In this document: in pieces, positions 8,313 through 18,964 of the stretch
How positions within the stretch are numbered: the first letter of the stretch is position 1
How the letters are laid out: every line of letters starts with the position of its first letter
Origin: Cupriavidus phytohabitans
GTDB lineage: Bacteria; Pseudomonadota; Gammaproteobacteria; Burkholderiales; Burkholderiaceae
Direction of reading: 5' to 3'
Length of the DNA: 64,000 nt
NCBI RefSeq assembly: GCF_000426345.1
Contig: NZ_AUFE01000001.1
Coordinates: 124,001 to 188,000 of the forward strand
Program-made: the position numbers and the translations under genes
Notes under the pieces: generated by a model
The model's input: the letters and a program-made list of their open reading frames with translations, nothing else
Databases searched by the model: none
Told to the model about the DNA's origin: nothing

Positions 8313-9154
8313 GCTTGTCTCCCGGCTTCCAGGGCCTGCAGTGCGAGTTGCCATTCGTGGGCATCCACGCGGATAAAGTGATTCTTCTCGCGCTGCTCGA
8401 GGAACGGCACGCCGCACCCCATGCGCGTATCGCAGATGATCATGCGCGGCTGCGCGCCGCGGTGCCCGCGCGCCGCGCGGAAGGCGGCGGCGACAGCGTC
8501 GATGTCGTTGCCGTCGACGCGCTGCGTGAACCAGCCGAATGCTTCCAGCTTCGGCACCAGCGGCTCGAACGCCATGATCTGCGTGGACGGGCCGTCGGCC
8601 TGCTGGTTGTTGACGTCGACGATCGCGATCAGGTTGTCCAGCTTCCAGTGCGCGGCGGACAGGATGCCCTCCCAGATCGCGCCCTCGTCCAGCTCGCCGT
8701 CGGAGAACAGCGTGTAGACGAAGTTGTCGGAGCCCTTGCGCTTGAGGCCCAGGCAGCGGCCCACGGCGATGGTCAGGCCCTGGCCCAGCGAGCCGCCGGA
8801 CATTTCCATGCCGGGCGTGTAGCTGGCCATGCCCGACATCGGCAGGCGGCTGTCGTCGCTGCCATAGGTCTCCAGCTCCTCGGCGGGCAGGATGCCGGCC
8901 TCCAGCAGCGCCGCGTACAGCGCGATGGCGTAGTGGCCGTTGGACAGCAGGAAGCGGTCGCGCCCTTCCCATTCGGGGTCTTCCGGGCGGTAGCGCATGG
9001 CGTCGAAGTAGGCCACGGCGAGCACGTCGGCGATATCGAGCGCCTGGCCGATATAGCCCTGGCCCTGGACTTCGCCCATCAGCAAGGCGTTGCGGCGGAT
9101 GCGGTAGGCGCGTTCCCGCAAGGACACGGCCTTGTCGGTGGTTGCTTGTTGCAT
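8309..9154 (-). CDS. Transketolase, N-terminal (thiamine-diphosphate) subunit
   Basis: The 281-residue chain has the ThDP-binding motif (SDGELDEG, then DVNNQQADG about 25 residues later), the SLGQGLTIAVGRCLG segment and LSNGHYAIALYAALLEAG, all transketolase N-domain landmarks. It forms a heteromeric enzyme with the next gene (4-bp overlap). Split transketolases occur in primary pentose metabolism of some bacteria and also in dedicated sugar catabolism (for example apulose phosphate or sulfo-sugar pathways). The permease and dehydrogenase upstream suggest a dedicated catabolic role here. Confidence 0.9.
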   Translation of the reverse strand: MQQATTDKAVSLRERAYRIRRNALLMGEVQGQGYIGQALDIADVLAVAYFDAMRYRPEDPEWEGRDRFLLSNGHYAIALYAALLEAGILPAEELETYGSDDSRLPMSGMASYTPGMEMSGGSLGQGLTIAVGRCLGLKRKGSDNFVYTLFSDGELDEGAIWEGILSAAHWKLDNLIAIVDVNNQQADGPSTQIMAFEPLVPKLEAFGWFTQRVDGNDIDAVAAAFRAARGHRGAQPRMIICDTRMGCGVPFLEQREKNHFIRVDAHEWQLALQALEAGRQA

Positions 9155-9210
9155 GATGTCTCCAGCAATCGGTTCGATCAGAGTTTCAGAAGGTCGGCAA
9201 AGAGGGGGGC

Positions 9211-9249
9211 TTCAGCGGTTCACTTCAGCGGTCCACTTCAGCGGTTCAC
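9211..9249. repeat. Three tandem 13-bp repeats at the 3' end of the MFS gene
   Basis: TTCAGCGGTTCAC, TTCAGCGGTCCAC and TTCAGCGGTTCAC follow one another without a gap. The copy nearest the permease gene encodes its last residues and stop (VNR-stop on the minus strand); the others lie in the spacer before the transketolase genes. This looks like local slippage duplication of a gene end. Confidence 0.85.
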
Positions 9250-10566
9250 GGACCTGGCCGGGACCAGGAGCACCAGCATCGCCCCGAAGACCACGGTGCC
9301 CGAGATGAACACCAGTCCGGCGGTGGACTTGCCAGTCAGGTCGTTCAGCCAGCCTACGATGGCGGGCGAGAAGAAGCCGGCCAGGTTGGCGACGCAGTTG
9401 ACCGCGGCGATGCCCGCTGCCGCCGACATGCCGCCAAGCAGCGCGGTGGGCAGCGCCCAGAACTGCGACGACGAGGCCAGGATGCCGGCGGCGGCGATGC
9501 ACAGGCACACCAGCGACGCGCTGACACTGCCCAGCAGCGGCAAGGTGGCAAAGCCGGCGGCGGCGACCACCATCGGCACGATCAGGTGGAAGCGGCGCTC
9601 GCGGCGGCGGTCGGCGCTCATGCCCACCAGCGGCAGCGCCACGATGGCGCACAGGTACGGCAGCGCGGTGTAGATGCCCACCCACAGCGGATCGGCAACG
9701 CCGGCCTTGCGGATGATCGTTGGCAGCCAGAAGGTCAGCCCGTACTGGCCCAGCACCACGCAGAAGTAGATCGCTGCCATCAGCCACAGGCGGCGGTCGC
9801 CCATGAACGAGCGGATCGACATGTGCTCCATCTTGTGCGCGTTGTCGCCTTCGATATTGCGCTTGAGCAGCGCCTTCTCGGCGTCGGTCAGCCAGTGCGC
9901 CTGGTCGATGCCATTGTCGAGGTAGTACAGGATCGCCACGCCCAGGCACAGCGAAGGCAGCGCCTCGATCAGGAACAGCCACTTCCAGCCGGCCAGGTCG
10001 CCCACGCCGTGGAAGGCATGCATGATCCAGCCCGACAGCGGCCCGCCCACGATGCCGGCCAGCGGAATCGCCATGAAGAACATCGACAAGGCCTTGGCAC
10101 GCCGCTCGGACGGGAACCAGTACGTCATGTACAGGATCACGCCAGGTGCGAAGCCGGCCTCCGCCACGCCGAGCAGGAAGCGCAGCACGTAGAACTGGGT
10201 TGGCGTGGTGACAAAGGCGAAGCACGCCGAGATCACCGCCCAGGTCAGCATGATGCGCGCCAGCCAGCGCTTGGCGCCGACCTTGTGCAGGATCACGTTG
10301 CTCGGCACCTCGAAGATGAAGTAGCCGAGGAAGAAGATGCCGGCGCCGAGGCCGTAGATGGTTTCGCTGAACTGCAGGTCGCTCAGCATCTGCAGCTTGG
10401 CGAAGCCGACATTGACCCGGTCCAGGTAGGCGCCCAGGTAGCACAGCATCAGGAACGGGATCAGCCGCTTCACCACCTTGGCGTAGGTGCGGGTCTCGAA
10501 GGTGGCGGAATCGGCGTGCAGCGTCGCTTCGCCGCCAATGGGCGAAGCCGCGTATTTGGTCTTCAT
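9238..10566 (-). CDS. MFS permease of the anion:cation symporter (ACS) type
   Basis: About 442 residues with twelve predicted hydrophobic segments. The opening VVKRLIPFLMLCYLGAYLDRVNVGFAKLQM and GAGIFFLGYFIFEVPSNVILHKVGAKRW are typical of ACS-family permeases for sugar acids and related organic anions (GudP, TtuB). I placed the start at MKTKYAASPIGG because upstream sequence in this frame is a shadow of the SDR gene; a GGAGACAACCG stretch upstream fits a ribosome binding site. It probably imports the substrate of the split transketolase/SDR module in the same run of genes. Confidence 0.87.
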   Translation of the reverse strand: MKTKYAASPIGGEATLHADSATFETRTYAKVVKRLIPFLMLCYLGAYLDRVNVGFAKLQMLSDLQFSETIYGLGAGIFFLGYFIFEVPSNVILHKVGAKRWLARIMLTWAVISACFAFVTTPTQFYVLRFLLGVAEAGFAPGVILYMTYWFPSERRAKALSMFFMAIPLAGIVGGPLSGWIMHAFHGVGDLAGWKWLFLIEALPSLCLGVAILYYLDNGIDQAHWLTDAEKALLKRNIEGDNAHKMEHMSIRSFMGDRRLWLMAAIYFCVVLGQYGLTFWLPTIIRKAGVADPLWVGIYTALPYLCAIVALPLVGMSADRRRERRFHLIVPMVVAAAGFATLPLLGSVSASLVCLCIAAAGILASSSQFWALPTALLGGMSAAAGIAAVNCVANLAGFFSPAIVGWLNDLTGKSTAGLVFISGTVVFGAMLVLLVPARSVNR

Positions 10567-10649
10567 CGGTTGTCTCCTGCCTGGTGGCGCCGCGCTGCGG
10601 TGCCCCGGCTGTTGAAGGTCCCGCCTCTTTCGGGCGGCTTCACTTGAAC

Positions 10650-11399
10650 TTAGTGGATCAGCATGCCGCCGTTGACGTCGAGCGTGATGCCGGTCAGGTA
10701 CGCGGACATGTCGCTCGCCAGGAACACGCAGGCGTTGGCCACGTCGGCGGCATTGCCCAGGCGGCCCAGCGGGATGCCCTTGATGATGTCGGCGCGCATC
10801 TCTGGCGTGAGCTTGTCGCCGGTGATGTCGGTCTGGATCAGGCCCGGCGTGATCGAATTGACGCGGATGCCGTCCGGCCCGAACTCGCGCGCCATGGCGC
10901 GTGCCAGCCCCAGCACTCCGGCCTTGGCGGCGCTGTAGTGCGGCCCGCCGAAGATCCCGCCGCCGCGCTGCGCCGACACCGACGACATGCACACGATGCT
11001 GCCGCGCTTCTGCTCTCGCATCTGCGGCAGCACCGCCTGCGACATGTACAGCGTGCCGCGCAGGTTCACGTCGAGCACGGCGTCGTAGTTGGCCGCCTGG
11101 ATATCGAGCGTGCGCACCGGCTGGGTGATGCCCGCGTTATTCACGAGGGCGTCGATGCGGCCGTAGCGCTGCAGCACGGCCTGCGCCGCGCGTTCGCAGG
11201 CGGCCTTGTCGGTCACGTCGCAGGCCAGGCCCAGGTGCCGGTCACCGAGCTCGCCGGCGGCGGCCTGCGCGTCTTCAAGGCGCAGATCCAGGATCACCAC
11301 GGTGGCGCCCTGCGCGGCGAAGGCCCTGGCGGTGGCCTTGCCGATGCCGCGCGCCGAGGCGGCACCGGTGATGATGACTACGTTGTTCTCGACCAGCAT
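10650..11399 (-). CDS. Short-chain dehydrogenase/reductase (FabG-like fold)
   Basis: The 249-residue protein has the SDR nucleotide-binding motif TGAASARGIGKA, the NNAG motif (LVNNAGI), the catalytic serine in MSSVSAQRG and YSAAK as YxxxK. It is therefore a catalytically complete NAD(P)-dependent oxidoreductase of sugars, polyols or hydroxy acids. It is first in the run SDR - MFS - transketolase N - transketolase C, which suggests that it oxidises the imported substrate to a ketose that the transketolase can cleave. That order of events is inference. Confidence 0.88.
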   Translation of the reverse strand: MLVENNVVIITGAASARGIGKATARAFAAQGATVVILDLRLEDAQAAAGELGDRHLGLACDVTDKAACERAAQAVLQRYGRIDALVNNAGITQPVRTLDIQAANYDAVLDVNLRGTLYMSQAVLPQMREQKRGSIVCMSSVSAQRGGGIFGGPHYSAAKAGVLGLARAMAREFGPDGIRVNSITPGLIQTDITGDKLTPEMRADIIKGIPLGRLGNAADVANACVFLASDMSAYLTGITLDVNGGMLIH

Positions 11400-11571
11400 C
11401 TTTGTCTCCTTGCAATTGGACTTGGGATGTGTCGAGTTTTGTCGCTGGCGGCCTGACGATCAACGCGGTCTGCCTCAGCTATTGCTGAGAAATTTTCAAA
11501 TGTCGGCGAAGGCGCCCGGAAGAGTGAGACGCTTCATTCACTTCACTGGCCCCGCAGGGGGCGTCGCGCGT

Positions 11572-12459
11572 TCAGCGCGGCGCCGGCAGCTGGCGGTCGA
11601 GCCAGGCCAGGAAGCGCGCCACGCGCGGCAACTCCGCGTTCTGCGCCGGGCAGACCAGGTGGTGGCTGCCCACCTCCAGCGCGTGGCTGTCGTCGAACAC
11701 CGGCACCAGCGCGCCCTTGCGGATCTGCACCGATGCCAATAGCGTGCTCTCCAGCGCCACGCCCAGTCCCAGTGCGGCAGTCTCCAGCGACATGTAGGAG
11801 CGGTCGAAGCTGAAGTCGAAGGTCTTGTGCGAAGCCGGCACGCCGAACCGCGCGAACCACTGTTGCCACTGCACCAGCGGCGTTTCGGAATAGATCAGCC
11901 GCTGCGCGAGCAAATCCTCGGGTGTACGGATCGGATGCTTTTCGAGATAGGCGGGAGAAGCCAGCGGCGCAATCGTCTCGCGCCGCAGCGTCTTCACCTG
12001 CAGATCGCGCCAGTGCGCGTAGCCGTGGCGGATATCAACATCGTAGTAGCCGCTTGTGAACGACACGTCTTCATACGAGCAGGACAGGTTGAGCTGGATA
12101 TCGCCATTGTCGGCCTGGAACGATTCCAGCCGTGGCAGCAGCCACATCAGGCCGAAGCTCGGGCTCGAATGGACACGCAGAATCTCGATATTCGCGGGGC
12201 TCGAAGCGCGTTCGGTAGCGCGGTTGAGATCGGCAAGCACGCCGGTGATATCGCGCAGATACTGCTCGCCAACCGACGTCAGCGCCAGCCCGCGTCCTTG
12301 CCGGAAGAACAGCGCCTGGCCAAGGATCTCTTCCAGATTGCTGAGCTGGTGGCTGACGGCGGACGCCGTCAGGCCGAGTTCCTCCGCGGCGCGGCTGACG
12401 CTCTTTGTCCTGGCGACGCTTTCGAAGGCGATAATGGCCTTTACCGGAGGAATCCGCAT
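11572..12459 (-). CDS. LysR-family regulator of the SDR-MFS-transketolase module
   Basis: About 295 residues, starting MRIPPVKAIIAFESVARTKSVSRAAEELGLTASAVSHQLSNLEEILG, a GcvA/DsdC-type LysR helix-turn-helix. The effector domain contains the usual QWQQWF and late LGLGVALES motifs. It lies upstream of the SDR gene on the same strand with a 172-bp spacer containing the module's probable promoter. The frame is open 50 codons further upstream, but that part has no family similarity. Confidence 0.85.
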   Translation of the reverse strand: MRIPPVKAIIAFESVARTKSVSRAAEELGLTASAVSHQLSNLEEILGQALFFRQGRGLALTSVGEQYLRDITGVLADLNRATERASSPANIEILRVHSSPSFGLMWLLPRLESFQADNGDIQLNLSCSYEDVSFTSGYYDVDIRHGYAHWRDLQVKTLRRETIAPLASPAYLEKHPIRTPEDLLAQRLIYSETPLVQWQQWFARFGVPASHKTFDFSFDRSYMSLETAALGLGVALESTLLASVQIRKGALVPVFDDSHALEVGSHHLVCPAQNAELPRVARFLAWLDRQLPAPR

Positions 12460-12548
12460 GGCATGTGGTTCGGCATGGAGTCGCAGCGATTCTACTGGGT
12501 GTTGCGGGCCGCGTGCCGCCGAATGCGGCGGTCCGCGGTCCGCCGCGG

Positions 12549-12887
12549 TTACTTGCGCTGCATCCCGACCACGGTCGGCTTGCCGTCGACATTGTCGAAT
12601 GTGGCCCACACCGATTCGCCTTCCCGGAAATGCTGCAACGAGGCGCGATCCTTGACCGGGAACGCCATGGTCATGGCGGACATGCCGAGGTTCTCGATCG
12701 GGTCATGCCTGAGCGTGACTTTGCCGGCCTTCATATCGATCTTCTTGATTTCCGCCGCAACGGGGCGGGGAGCCTGCTTCGACCCCGCCGACGGCTTCAT
12801 GTCCATGCCGTCCATCGATCCCGCAGCGAATGCCGCCGGGGTGGCGGCGAGGGCCAGCACGATTGCGAGAGTCTTGACGCGTTTCAT
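12549..12887 (-). CDS. cusF: CusF-like periplasmic copper/silver chaperone
   Basis: The 112-residue protein has a signal peptide ([21 protein letters not shown]), a Met-rich linker (MDGMDM) and a CusF beta-barrel domain (PF11604). The domain retains the metal histidine (LRHDPI) and the two methionines of AMTM, but the tryptophan that caps Cu(I) in E. coli CusF is a methionine here (LGMSAMTM). A strong AGGAGG ribosome site precedes the ATG, and the start overlaps the cusA stop. It would carry Cu(I)/Ag(I) to the CusCBA pump in the periplasm. Confidence 0.88.
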   Translation of the reverse strand: MKRVKTLAIVLALAATPAAFAAGSMDGMDMKPSAGSKQAPRPVAAEIKKIDMKAGKVTLRHDPIENLGMSAMTMAFPVKDRASLQHFREGESVWATFDNVDGKPTVVGMQRK

Positions 12888-15800
12888 CTTGATTCCTCCT
12901 GAAGCGAGGGTTGAGTGGAAAGTGGAGTGGATCCTGGCTTGCGCCTGCGCATCAGCAGGTACGCCGCCGGCACGACAAACAGGGACAGCAACGGGGCAGT
13001 CACCATGCCGCCGACCATCGGGGCGGCAATGCGCTGCATGACTTCCGAGCCGGTGCCGTGCGACCACATGATGGGAACCAGGCCTGCGAGAATAACCGCG
13101 ACCGTCATGGCTTTGGGGCGCACGCGCAGTACCGCGCCTTCCTGGATGGCTTCCATGAGGGCAGCCGAGCCGGTCTCGCCACGGTCCTCGCGCAGGCTCC
13201 AGGCCTGCTTCAGGTAGAGCAGCATGATTACGCCAAACTCCGCCGCAACCCCGGCCAGCGCAATGAAGCCGACGACGCCGGCCACCGACAGGTTGTAGCC
13301 CAGCAGGTAAAGCAGCCAGAACCCGCCGATCAGCGCCAGCGGCAGCGTGCCCATGATGAGCAGCGCTTCGTCGAGACGGCCGAACACCAGGTAGAGCAGC
13401 ACGAAGATGATCAGCAGCGTGAACGGCACTAACACCTTCAGCTTCGCCGTCGCCCGCTCCAGGTACTCGAACTGCCCCGACCAGCTGAGCGAGTAGCCCG
13501 CCGGCATCGGCACCGCCTTTGCCACCGCGGCCTGCATGTCCCGGACGGCCGAGCGCAGGTCGCGTCCGCGGATATCCACGTACACCCAGCCGGACAGGCG
13601 GGCGTTTTCGCTGCGAAGCATCGGCGGCCCCTGCACCACCTGGATGCGCGCCACGTCGGCCAGGACGATCTGCTGGCCCCTGTCGGTGACGATGGGGAGG
13701 TTGCGCAGCTGCTCGACCGATTCGCGGTAGTCGCGCGGATAACGGACGTTGATGGGAAAACGCGCCAGCCCGTCGACGACTTCCCCCACGTTGTCGCCGC
13801 CGATCGCCGACGACACGATGCGCTGGACATCCTCGATGTTCAGGCCATACCGGCCGGCCGCCATGCGATCGATGTCGACGTCGATATAGCGCCCCCCGGT
13901 CAGCCGTTCGGCGAGCGCCGAGGTGACGCCAGGCACCGCCCTGACGGCGTCTTCGATGCGCGTGGCGAGGCGGTCGATTTCCTTCAGGTCAGCGCCGGCC
14001 ACCTTGATGCCCACGGGACTCTTGATGCCGGTGGCGAGCATGTCGATGCGGTTGCGGATCGGCGGCACCCAGATATTGGACAGGCCCGGCACCTTCACCA
14101 CCCGGTCGAGTTCCTCCACCAGCTTGTCGGCAGTCATGCCGGCACGCCACTGGTCACGCGGCTTGAACTGGATGGTGGTCTCGAACATCTCGATCGGCGC
14201 CGGATCGGTCGCGGTATCGGCGCGGCCCGCCTTGCCGAACACGGTGGCCACCTCGGGCACGGTCTTGATCATGCGGTCGGTCTGTTGCAGCAGCTGCGCT
14301 GCCTTGCCGACGGACAGCCCCGGCAGCGCCGATGGCATGTACAGCAGGTCGCCCTCGTCGAGGGGCGGCATGAATTCGCCGCCGATCCGCATGACCGGCC
14401 ACGCGCTCACAAGCAACAGCAGCGCGGCGATCGCCACGGTGGCCCGGGGAAAGGCAAGCACCCTGGCGAGCACGGGCCGGTAGGCGCAGATCAGCCATCG
14501 GCTGAGCGGATTCGACTGCTCGGCAGGGATCCTGCCGCGGATCAGGTAGCCCATCAGGACCGGCACCAGGGTCACGGACAGTCCCGCCGCCGCGGCCATG
14601 GAATAGGTCTTGGTGTAGGCCAGCGGCGAGAACAGCCTGCCCTCCTGCGCTTCGAGCGCAAACACCGGGATAAACGACAGCGTGATGATCAGCAGCGACA
14701 GGAACAGAGCGGGCCCGACCTCGGCTGCCGCCGCGCCGATCACGCCCCAGCGCTCGTGCCCGCCCAGTTCGCGGCCAGGATTGTCCGCATGCCAGTGCTC
14801 CAGGTGCTTGTGCGCGTTCTCGATCATGACAACCGCGGCATCGACCATGGCCCCGATGGCGATCGCGATGCCGCCCAGCGACATGATGTCGGCATTGACG
14901 CCCTGGTATCGCATGACCAGGAACGCGGCCAGCACACCCAGCGGCAATGAAACGATGGCCACCAGCGCGGAGCGCAGGTGGAACAGGAAAGCCAGGCAGA
15001 CCAGGGCGACGACGATAAACTCTTCGGCCAGCTTGTGCGCCAGGTTTTCCACCGCCCGGTTGATCAGCGCAGAGCGGTCGTAGGTGGTCACGATCTGCAC
15101 GCCAGCCGGCAAACTCTGCTGCAACGTGGCGAGCCTGGCCTTGACCGCCTCAATGGTTTCCAGTGCGTTCTTGCCCGAGCGCATCACGATGACACCGCCG
15201 GCAACCTCGCCCTGGCCGTCGAGCTCGGCAATGCCGCGACGCATCTCTGGACCGAGCTGGATGACGGCGACATCGCCCAGCCGCACCGGGATGCCGGCGT
15301 CGCTGGTCACCAGCGGGATCTGCCGGAAATCGTCGAGCGTCTTCAGGTACCCGCTGGCGCGGACCATGTACTCCGCTTCCCCCAGCTCCAGCACCGAGCC
15401 GCCGGTTTCCTGGTTGGCCCCCTTTAGCGCCGCCAGCACCCTGGCCTGCGACAGGTTGTAGGCGCGCAGCCGATCCGGCATCAGCACGATCTGGTACTGC
15501 CTGACCATGCCCCCCAGCGAGGCGACCTCGGCGACATTGGGCAGCGATTTCAGCTCGAAGCGCAGGAACCAGTCCTGCAGCGCGCGCAACTGGCTCAGGT
15601 CATGCTGCCCGGACTTGTCCACCAGCGCGTACTCGTAGATCCAGCCGACGCCGGTGGCGTCCGGCCCCAGTGCCGGCCTGGCTGCGGCGGGCAGGCGCGA
15701 CTGCACCTGGTTCAGGTATTCCAGGACCCGCGACCGTGCCCAGTAGAGGTCGGTGCCATCTTCGAACAGCACATAGACAAAGGAGTCGCCAAAGAACGAA

Positions 15801-16054
15801 TAGCCGCGCACGGTCCTGGCCCCGGGCACCGACAGCATGGTGGTGGTCAGCGGATAGGTGACCTGGTTCTCGACAATCTGCGGCGCCTGGCCGGGAAACG
15901 GCGTGCGGATGATGACCTGCACGTCGGACAGGTCCGGCAATGCATCCAGCGGCATGCTGCGCGCCGCCCACAGTCCCCATGCGGTCAGCAGGATCGTGGC
16001 CAGCAGTACCAGGAAGCGGTTGCGGATGGACGCAAGAATAAGCCGGGCGATCAT
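12884..16054 (-). CDS. cusA: CusA, heavy-metal RND pump for Cu(I)/Ag(I)
   Basis: The 1056-residue inner-membrane pump has the RND layout of twelve membrane helices and two large periplasmic loops. The helix-4 signature [22 protein letters not shown] is that of the monovalent-cation (Cu/Ag) branch, unlike the [12 protein letters not shown] version in the second RND system of this window. Methionine-rich periplasmic positions (for example [13 protein letters not shown] and IKSPVGIKV) fit the copper methionine pathway. It forms the proton-driven core of CusCBA. Stop and start codons overlap those of cusF and cusB by four bases. Confidence 0.94.
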   Translation of the reverse strand: MIARLILASIRNRFLVLLATILLTAWGLWAARSMPLDALPDLSDVQVIIRTPFPGQAPQIVENQVTYPLTTTMLSVPGARTVRGYSFFGDSFVYVLFEDGTDLYWARSRVLEYLNQVQSRLPAAARPALGPDATGVGWIYEYALVDKSGQHDLSQLRALQDWFLRFELKSLPNVAEVASLGGMVRQYQIVLMPDRLRAYNLSQARVLAALKGANQETGGSVLELGEAEYMVRASGYLKTLDDFRQIPLVTSDAGIPVRLGDVAVIQLGPEMRRGIAELDGQGEVAGGVIVMRSGKNALETIEAVKARLATLQQSLPAGVQIVTTYDRSALINRAVENLAHKLAEEFIVVALVCLAFLFHLRSALVAIVSLPLGVLAAFLVMRYQGVNADIMSLGGIAIAIGAMVDAAVVMIENAHKHLEHWHADNPGRELGGHERWGVIGAAAAEVGPALFLSLLIITLSFIPVFALEAQEGRLFSPLAYTKTYSMAAAAGLSVTLVPVLMGYLIRGRIPAEQSNPLSRWLICAYRPVLARVLAFPRATVAIAALLLLVSAWPVMRIGGEFMPPLDEGDLLYMPSALPGLSVGKAAQLLQQTDRMIKTVPEVATVFGKAGRADTATDPAPIEMFETTIQFKPRDQWRAGMTADKLVEELDRVVKVPGLSNIWVPPIRNRIDMLATGIKSPVGIKVAGADLKEIDRLATRIEDAVRAVPGVTSALAERLTGGRYIDVDIDRMAAGRYGLNIEDVQRIVSSAIGGDNVGEVVDGLARFPINVRYPRDYRESVEQLRNLPIVTDRGQQIVLADVARIQVVQGPPMLRSENARLSGWVYVDIRGRDLRSAVRDMQAAVAKAVPMPAGYSLSWSGQFEYLERATAKLKVLVPFTLLIIFVLLYLVFGRLDEALLIMGTLPLALIGGFWLLYLLGYNLSVAGVVGFIALAGVAAEFGVIMLLYLKQAWSLREDRGETGSAALMEAIQEGAVLRVRPKAMTVAVILAGLVPIMWSHGTGSEVMQRIAAPMVGGMVTAPLLSLFVVPAAYLLMRRRKPGSTPLSTQPSLQEESR

Positions 16055-17598
16055 GGCTTGGCCTCCTGGGTGACGCCAGCCGGCTCGACCGAAGACAGGA
16101 TCGCCATGCCGTCCTTGTCCAGGTGGAAGCGGAACCGGATGCGGTCACCGGGCTTGAGCCCTTTCGGCAGGCCCGCAGGCGGCGCGGCGAAATCCATGGT
16201 CATCGCGCCCCACTGCACCGAGGGGATGGGGCCGTGCGAGATGGTCAGGCTCTCGGTGCCACGATCGCTGCCGTTGACTGCCTCGATGCGGCCGAGGCCC
16301 TCGTGCCCGGGCGCGGCTGCCGCCGGCGCGGAAGCCGCCGGAGAAGCACCCATGCGCTCTGCGGTGCCGCGCAGGCTGGCCTCCGAATCGATCAGGAATT
16401 GTCCGGAGGTGACCACCTTCTGGCCAGCCCGCAGCCCATCCAGCACCTCGACCATGCCCGCGGCCTCGCGTCCGGTCCTGATGTCGGTTGCCACAAAACC
16501 TGCCGTGCCGGCATCCACCATGACGATGCTGCGCCGGCCGGTGCGGATGACGGATTCCAGGGGAATCATCAGCACCTCTTTCTGCTCGCCGCTGTCGAAA
16601 CGGGCCGTCACGAACATGCCCGGCAACAGCTGCCTGCCCTTGTTGGGCAGGACAATGCGCACCTTGACGGTACGCGTGGCCGGATTGACGTCCGGCAGGA
16701 CGGTGTCGATCGTTCCGGCCAGTGGCTCGGTTGCGCCGGCGGGCAATACCTTGACCGCCTGGCCGGGAACAATGGCGCGGGCCTGGCCCTCCGGGATCTC
16801 GGCAATCACCCAGATCCGGCTCAGGTCGGCCAGGCGGAACAGTGTCGTGCCCGGGGAAACCGTCATGCCCTCGCGGACCGCGACCTCGGTCACGACGCCG
16901 TCGACCGGACTCACGATGCCAGCATGGGGCTGGAGCTTGCCGGACGACTCGACCGCGCTCACCTGGCCTGGCGTCATGCCCGCCTGCAGCATGCGGGCCC
17001 TGGCCGCACCGAGCAGGTCAATCCGGCCATCGGCGGCCGTGCGGGACACGGCGAGGTATTCCTCCTGCGCGGCGATCCAGTCGGGGGAGTACACCGTCAC
17101 AAGGACTTGCCCGCGCCGAACCGGGTCGAGGGTTGCCTTGACGGCAACATGCTGAACGAAGCCAGTGGTTCGTGCCTGAATCACCTGGACACTGCGTTCG
17201 TCGATGGCGACATTGCCTGGCGCCTCGAGCACGGCGCTGAGCCGGCCGGTCCTGGCCTCGGACGTGCGGATGCCCAGATTCTGCGCGACACGGCTGTCGA
17301 CCGTGACCCCGCCGCCCGCGCCTTCCCCATCGGCGTAGACCGGCACGAGCTGCATATCCATGAAGGGAGACTTGCCCGGCTTGTCGAAGCGCTGGCCGGG
17401 CACCATCGGATCATGCCAGTACAGGATCTTCTTGCCGGTCTTCGGATCGATGTCACCTGCCTTGAGCGCGGGCCCGGCGCCGGGTGTCCGCGACTGGGCA
17501 AGTTGTGTCCCGCGCGTGACGCCGAGATGATAGGCGCTATAGATAGCGGCGCCGGCGAGAACGAGGGCGGCGGCCGCTGCAATACGTGCTTTTTTCAT
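16051..17598 (-). CDS. cusB: CusB, periplasmic adaptor with a fused CusF-like C-terminal domain
   Basis: The 515-residue protein begins with a membrane anchor ([23 protein letters not shown]), followed by the heavy-metal-binding segment [29 protein letters not shown], then the barrel-sandwich, helical hairpin and beta-barrel regions of a membrane fusion protein. After an alanine-rich linker, the last 80 or so residues form a CusF-like domain with an intact copper site: HGPIPSVQW plus AMTM. This SilB-like fusion gives the operon a second chaperone domain. It bridges CusA and CusC, and overlaps both genes by four bases. Confidence 0.93.
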   Translation of the reverse strand: MKKARIAAAAALVLAGAAIYSAYHLGVTRGTQLAQSRTPGAGPALKAGDIDPKTGKKILYWHDPMVPGQRFDKPGKSPFMDMQLVPVYADGEGAGGGVTVDSRVAQNLGIRTSEARTGRLSAVLEAPGNVAIDERSVQVIQARTTGFVQHVAVKATLDPVRRGQVLVTVYSPDWIAAQEEYLAVSRTAADGRIDLLGAARARMLQAGMTPGQVSAVESSGKLQPHAGIVSPVDGVVTEVAVREGMTVSPGTTLFRLADLSRIWVIAEIPEGQARAIVPGQAVKVLPAGATEPLAGTIDTVLPDVNPATRTVKVRIVLPNKGRQLLPGMFVTARFDSGEQKEVLMIPLESVIRTGRRSIVMVDAGTAGFVATDIRTGREAAGMVEVLDGLRAGQKVVTSGQFLIDSEASLRGTAERMGASPAASAPAAAAPGHEGLGRIEAVNGSDRGTESLTISHGPIPSVQWGAMTMDFAAPPAGLPKGLKPGDRIRFRFHLDKDGMAILSSVEPAGVTQEAKP

Positions 17599-18896
17599 TG
17601 GAGATCCTTGATGGCCGGCCCGGTCTGCGCGGTTGGCAGAGGGACCAGGAAGGTCAGCTCGGCCCAGAGCCTGGCCGTCCTGGCCTCAAGCGCCAGCCGT
17701 TCCGCCGCCATGTCGATGGCGCGATGGCTGGCCTCGGCGACAGCGGGCAGCGACCCGGTATTGGCCCGGTAGGCCGTGAGCGCGGCATCCGCTTGCGCGC
17801 GGGCCAACGGCAAGGTCTTCTCGTCGTAGCGCTTGAGCCGCTCCAGGTTGCGCTGCAGTTCGGCAAGCCTGGCGCCCACCATGGCCTGCGTGTTGCGGCG
17901 GATGATTTCGGCCCTGGCGCGCGCCTCGTTGGCCTGTGCGAGCCTGGCTGCGACATCGCGGTCCTGGCGATTACCGCGGTCCCAGGGTACCGGGAAGCTG
18001 ACGTTGAGCGACCCCATATTGGAGTAGGCCGGGCCGCGCTGGCTGTACATCAGCTCTACCGTCACATCCGGTTTGCGGGCTTCTGTCGCCACCTGGATCT
18101 CCGACTCCGCCAGGGCCACTTCACGCTGCGCCGCCGTCACCTCAGGCACCGCGTCGAATTCGCCTTGCAGCAGGTGCTGAATGCCTTGCGGCACGTCGAG
18201 CGGCGGGCGCTCCGACAACGGGCGCCTGGCCGCGGGCCCGACCCAGCGCTCGAGATTGAGCATGGCCGTTGCAATAGCGGCACGGTTTTCGTCCTGGCGG
18301 TCGTGCAGCTTCTCGATTTCAAGCTCCATCGCCAGGACATCCGCACGCGAGCCACGCCCGCTGCGATAGGCGGCCGTCGCCGCCTGGAGCGCCAGATCCA
18401 GCGGGTGGACGTGATGGCCGAGGAGGACGGCGGTCTGCTCGGCGTACCACAGGTCAAGCCAGGCACCGACCGCATTGCGCTGCACGCCGGCCAGTCCGAC
18501 GGCTCGTTTCGCCTCGGCGGCGGTCGCCTCGGCCGCGGAACGCGCCGCTCTTGCGCGGCGCTTGTCCGCGCGCGTGAATTCCTGCATCACGCTGACCGAC
18601 CGCATGGTCATGAAGTCCCGGGTCAGCGAGAACTGGTCCGGCCCGTTCAGGGGGACGTTGTTCAGCCCGAGCTTGAGCACCGGATCCGGCAACTGGCCGG
18701 CGGCGACCGCCATTTGCGCGGCCGACTCGACGGCGCCGGGAGAAGATTCGGCATTGCCCGCGTGGGCCGTCGCGAGCGCGACGGTTTCCTCGAGGGAAAG
18801 AGTTGGAGCGGCTTGCGCGGCTGCGGCGTGCAACCACGCCGGGCCCAGGGCAGGCGCGCACAGCAGCGCCAGTGCCAGGCGACGAAGAGAAAGCAT
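17595..18896 (-). CDS. cusC: CusC, outer-membrane channel of the copper/silver efflux system
   Basis: The 433-residue protein has a signal peptide ending near HAAAAQA and the two TolC-type repeats with long helical segments (ARSAAEATAAEAKRAV and RARAEIIRRNTQAMVGARLAEL). In the assembled CusCBA pump it forms the trimeric exit duct across the outer membrane. Its stop overlaps the cusB start. It is the second gene of the operon, after the small cusD-like gene. Confidence 0.9.
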   Translation of the reverse strand: MLSLRRLALALLCAPALGPAWLHAAAAQAAPTLSLEETVALATAHAGNAESSPGAVESAAQMAVAAGQLPDPVLKLGLNNVPLNGPDQFSLTRDFMTMRSVSVMQEFTRADKRRARAARSAAEATAAEAKRAVGLAGVQRNAVGAWLDLWYAEQTAVLLGHHVHPLDLALQAATAAYRSGRGSRADVLAMELEIEKLHDRQDENRAAIATAMLNLERWVGPAARRPLSERPPLDVPQGIQHLLQGEFDAVPEVTAAQREVALAESEIQVATEARKPDVTVELMYSQRGPAYSNMGSLNVSFPVPWDRGNRQDRDVAARLAQANEARARAEIIRRNTQAMVGARLAELQRNLERLKRYDEKTLPLARAQADAALTAYRANTGSLPAVAEASHRAIDMAAERLALEARTARLWAELTFLVPLPTAQTGPAIKDLQ

Positions 18897-18964
18897 AAAG
18901 CCTCCGTGAGCGACGACAGCTGCCCGGTCTGGCGGGCAGCGCTGAATGGACGTCGATCCGGAGG

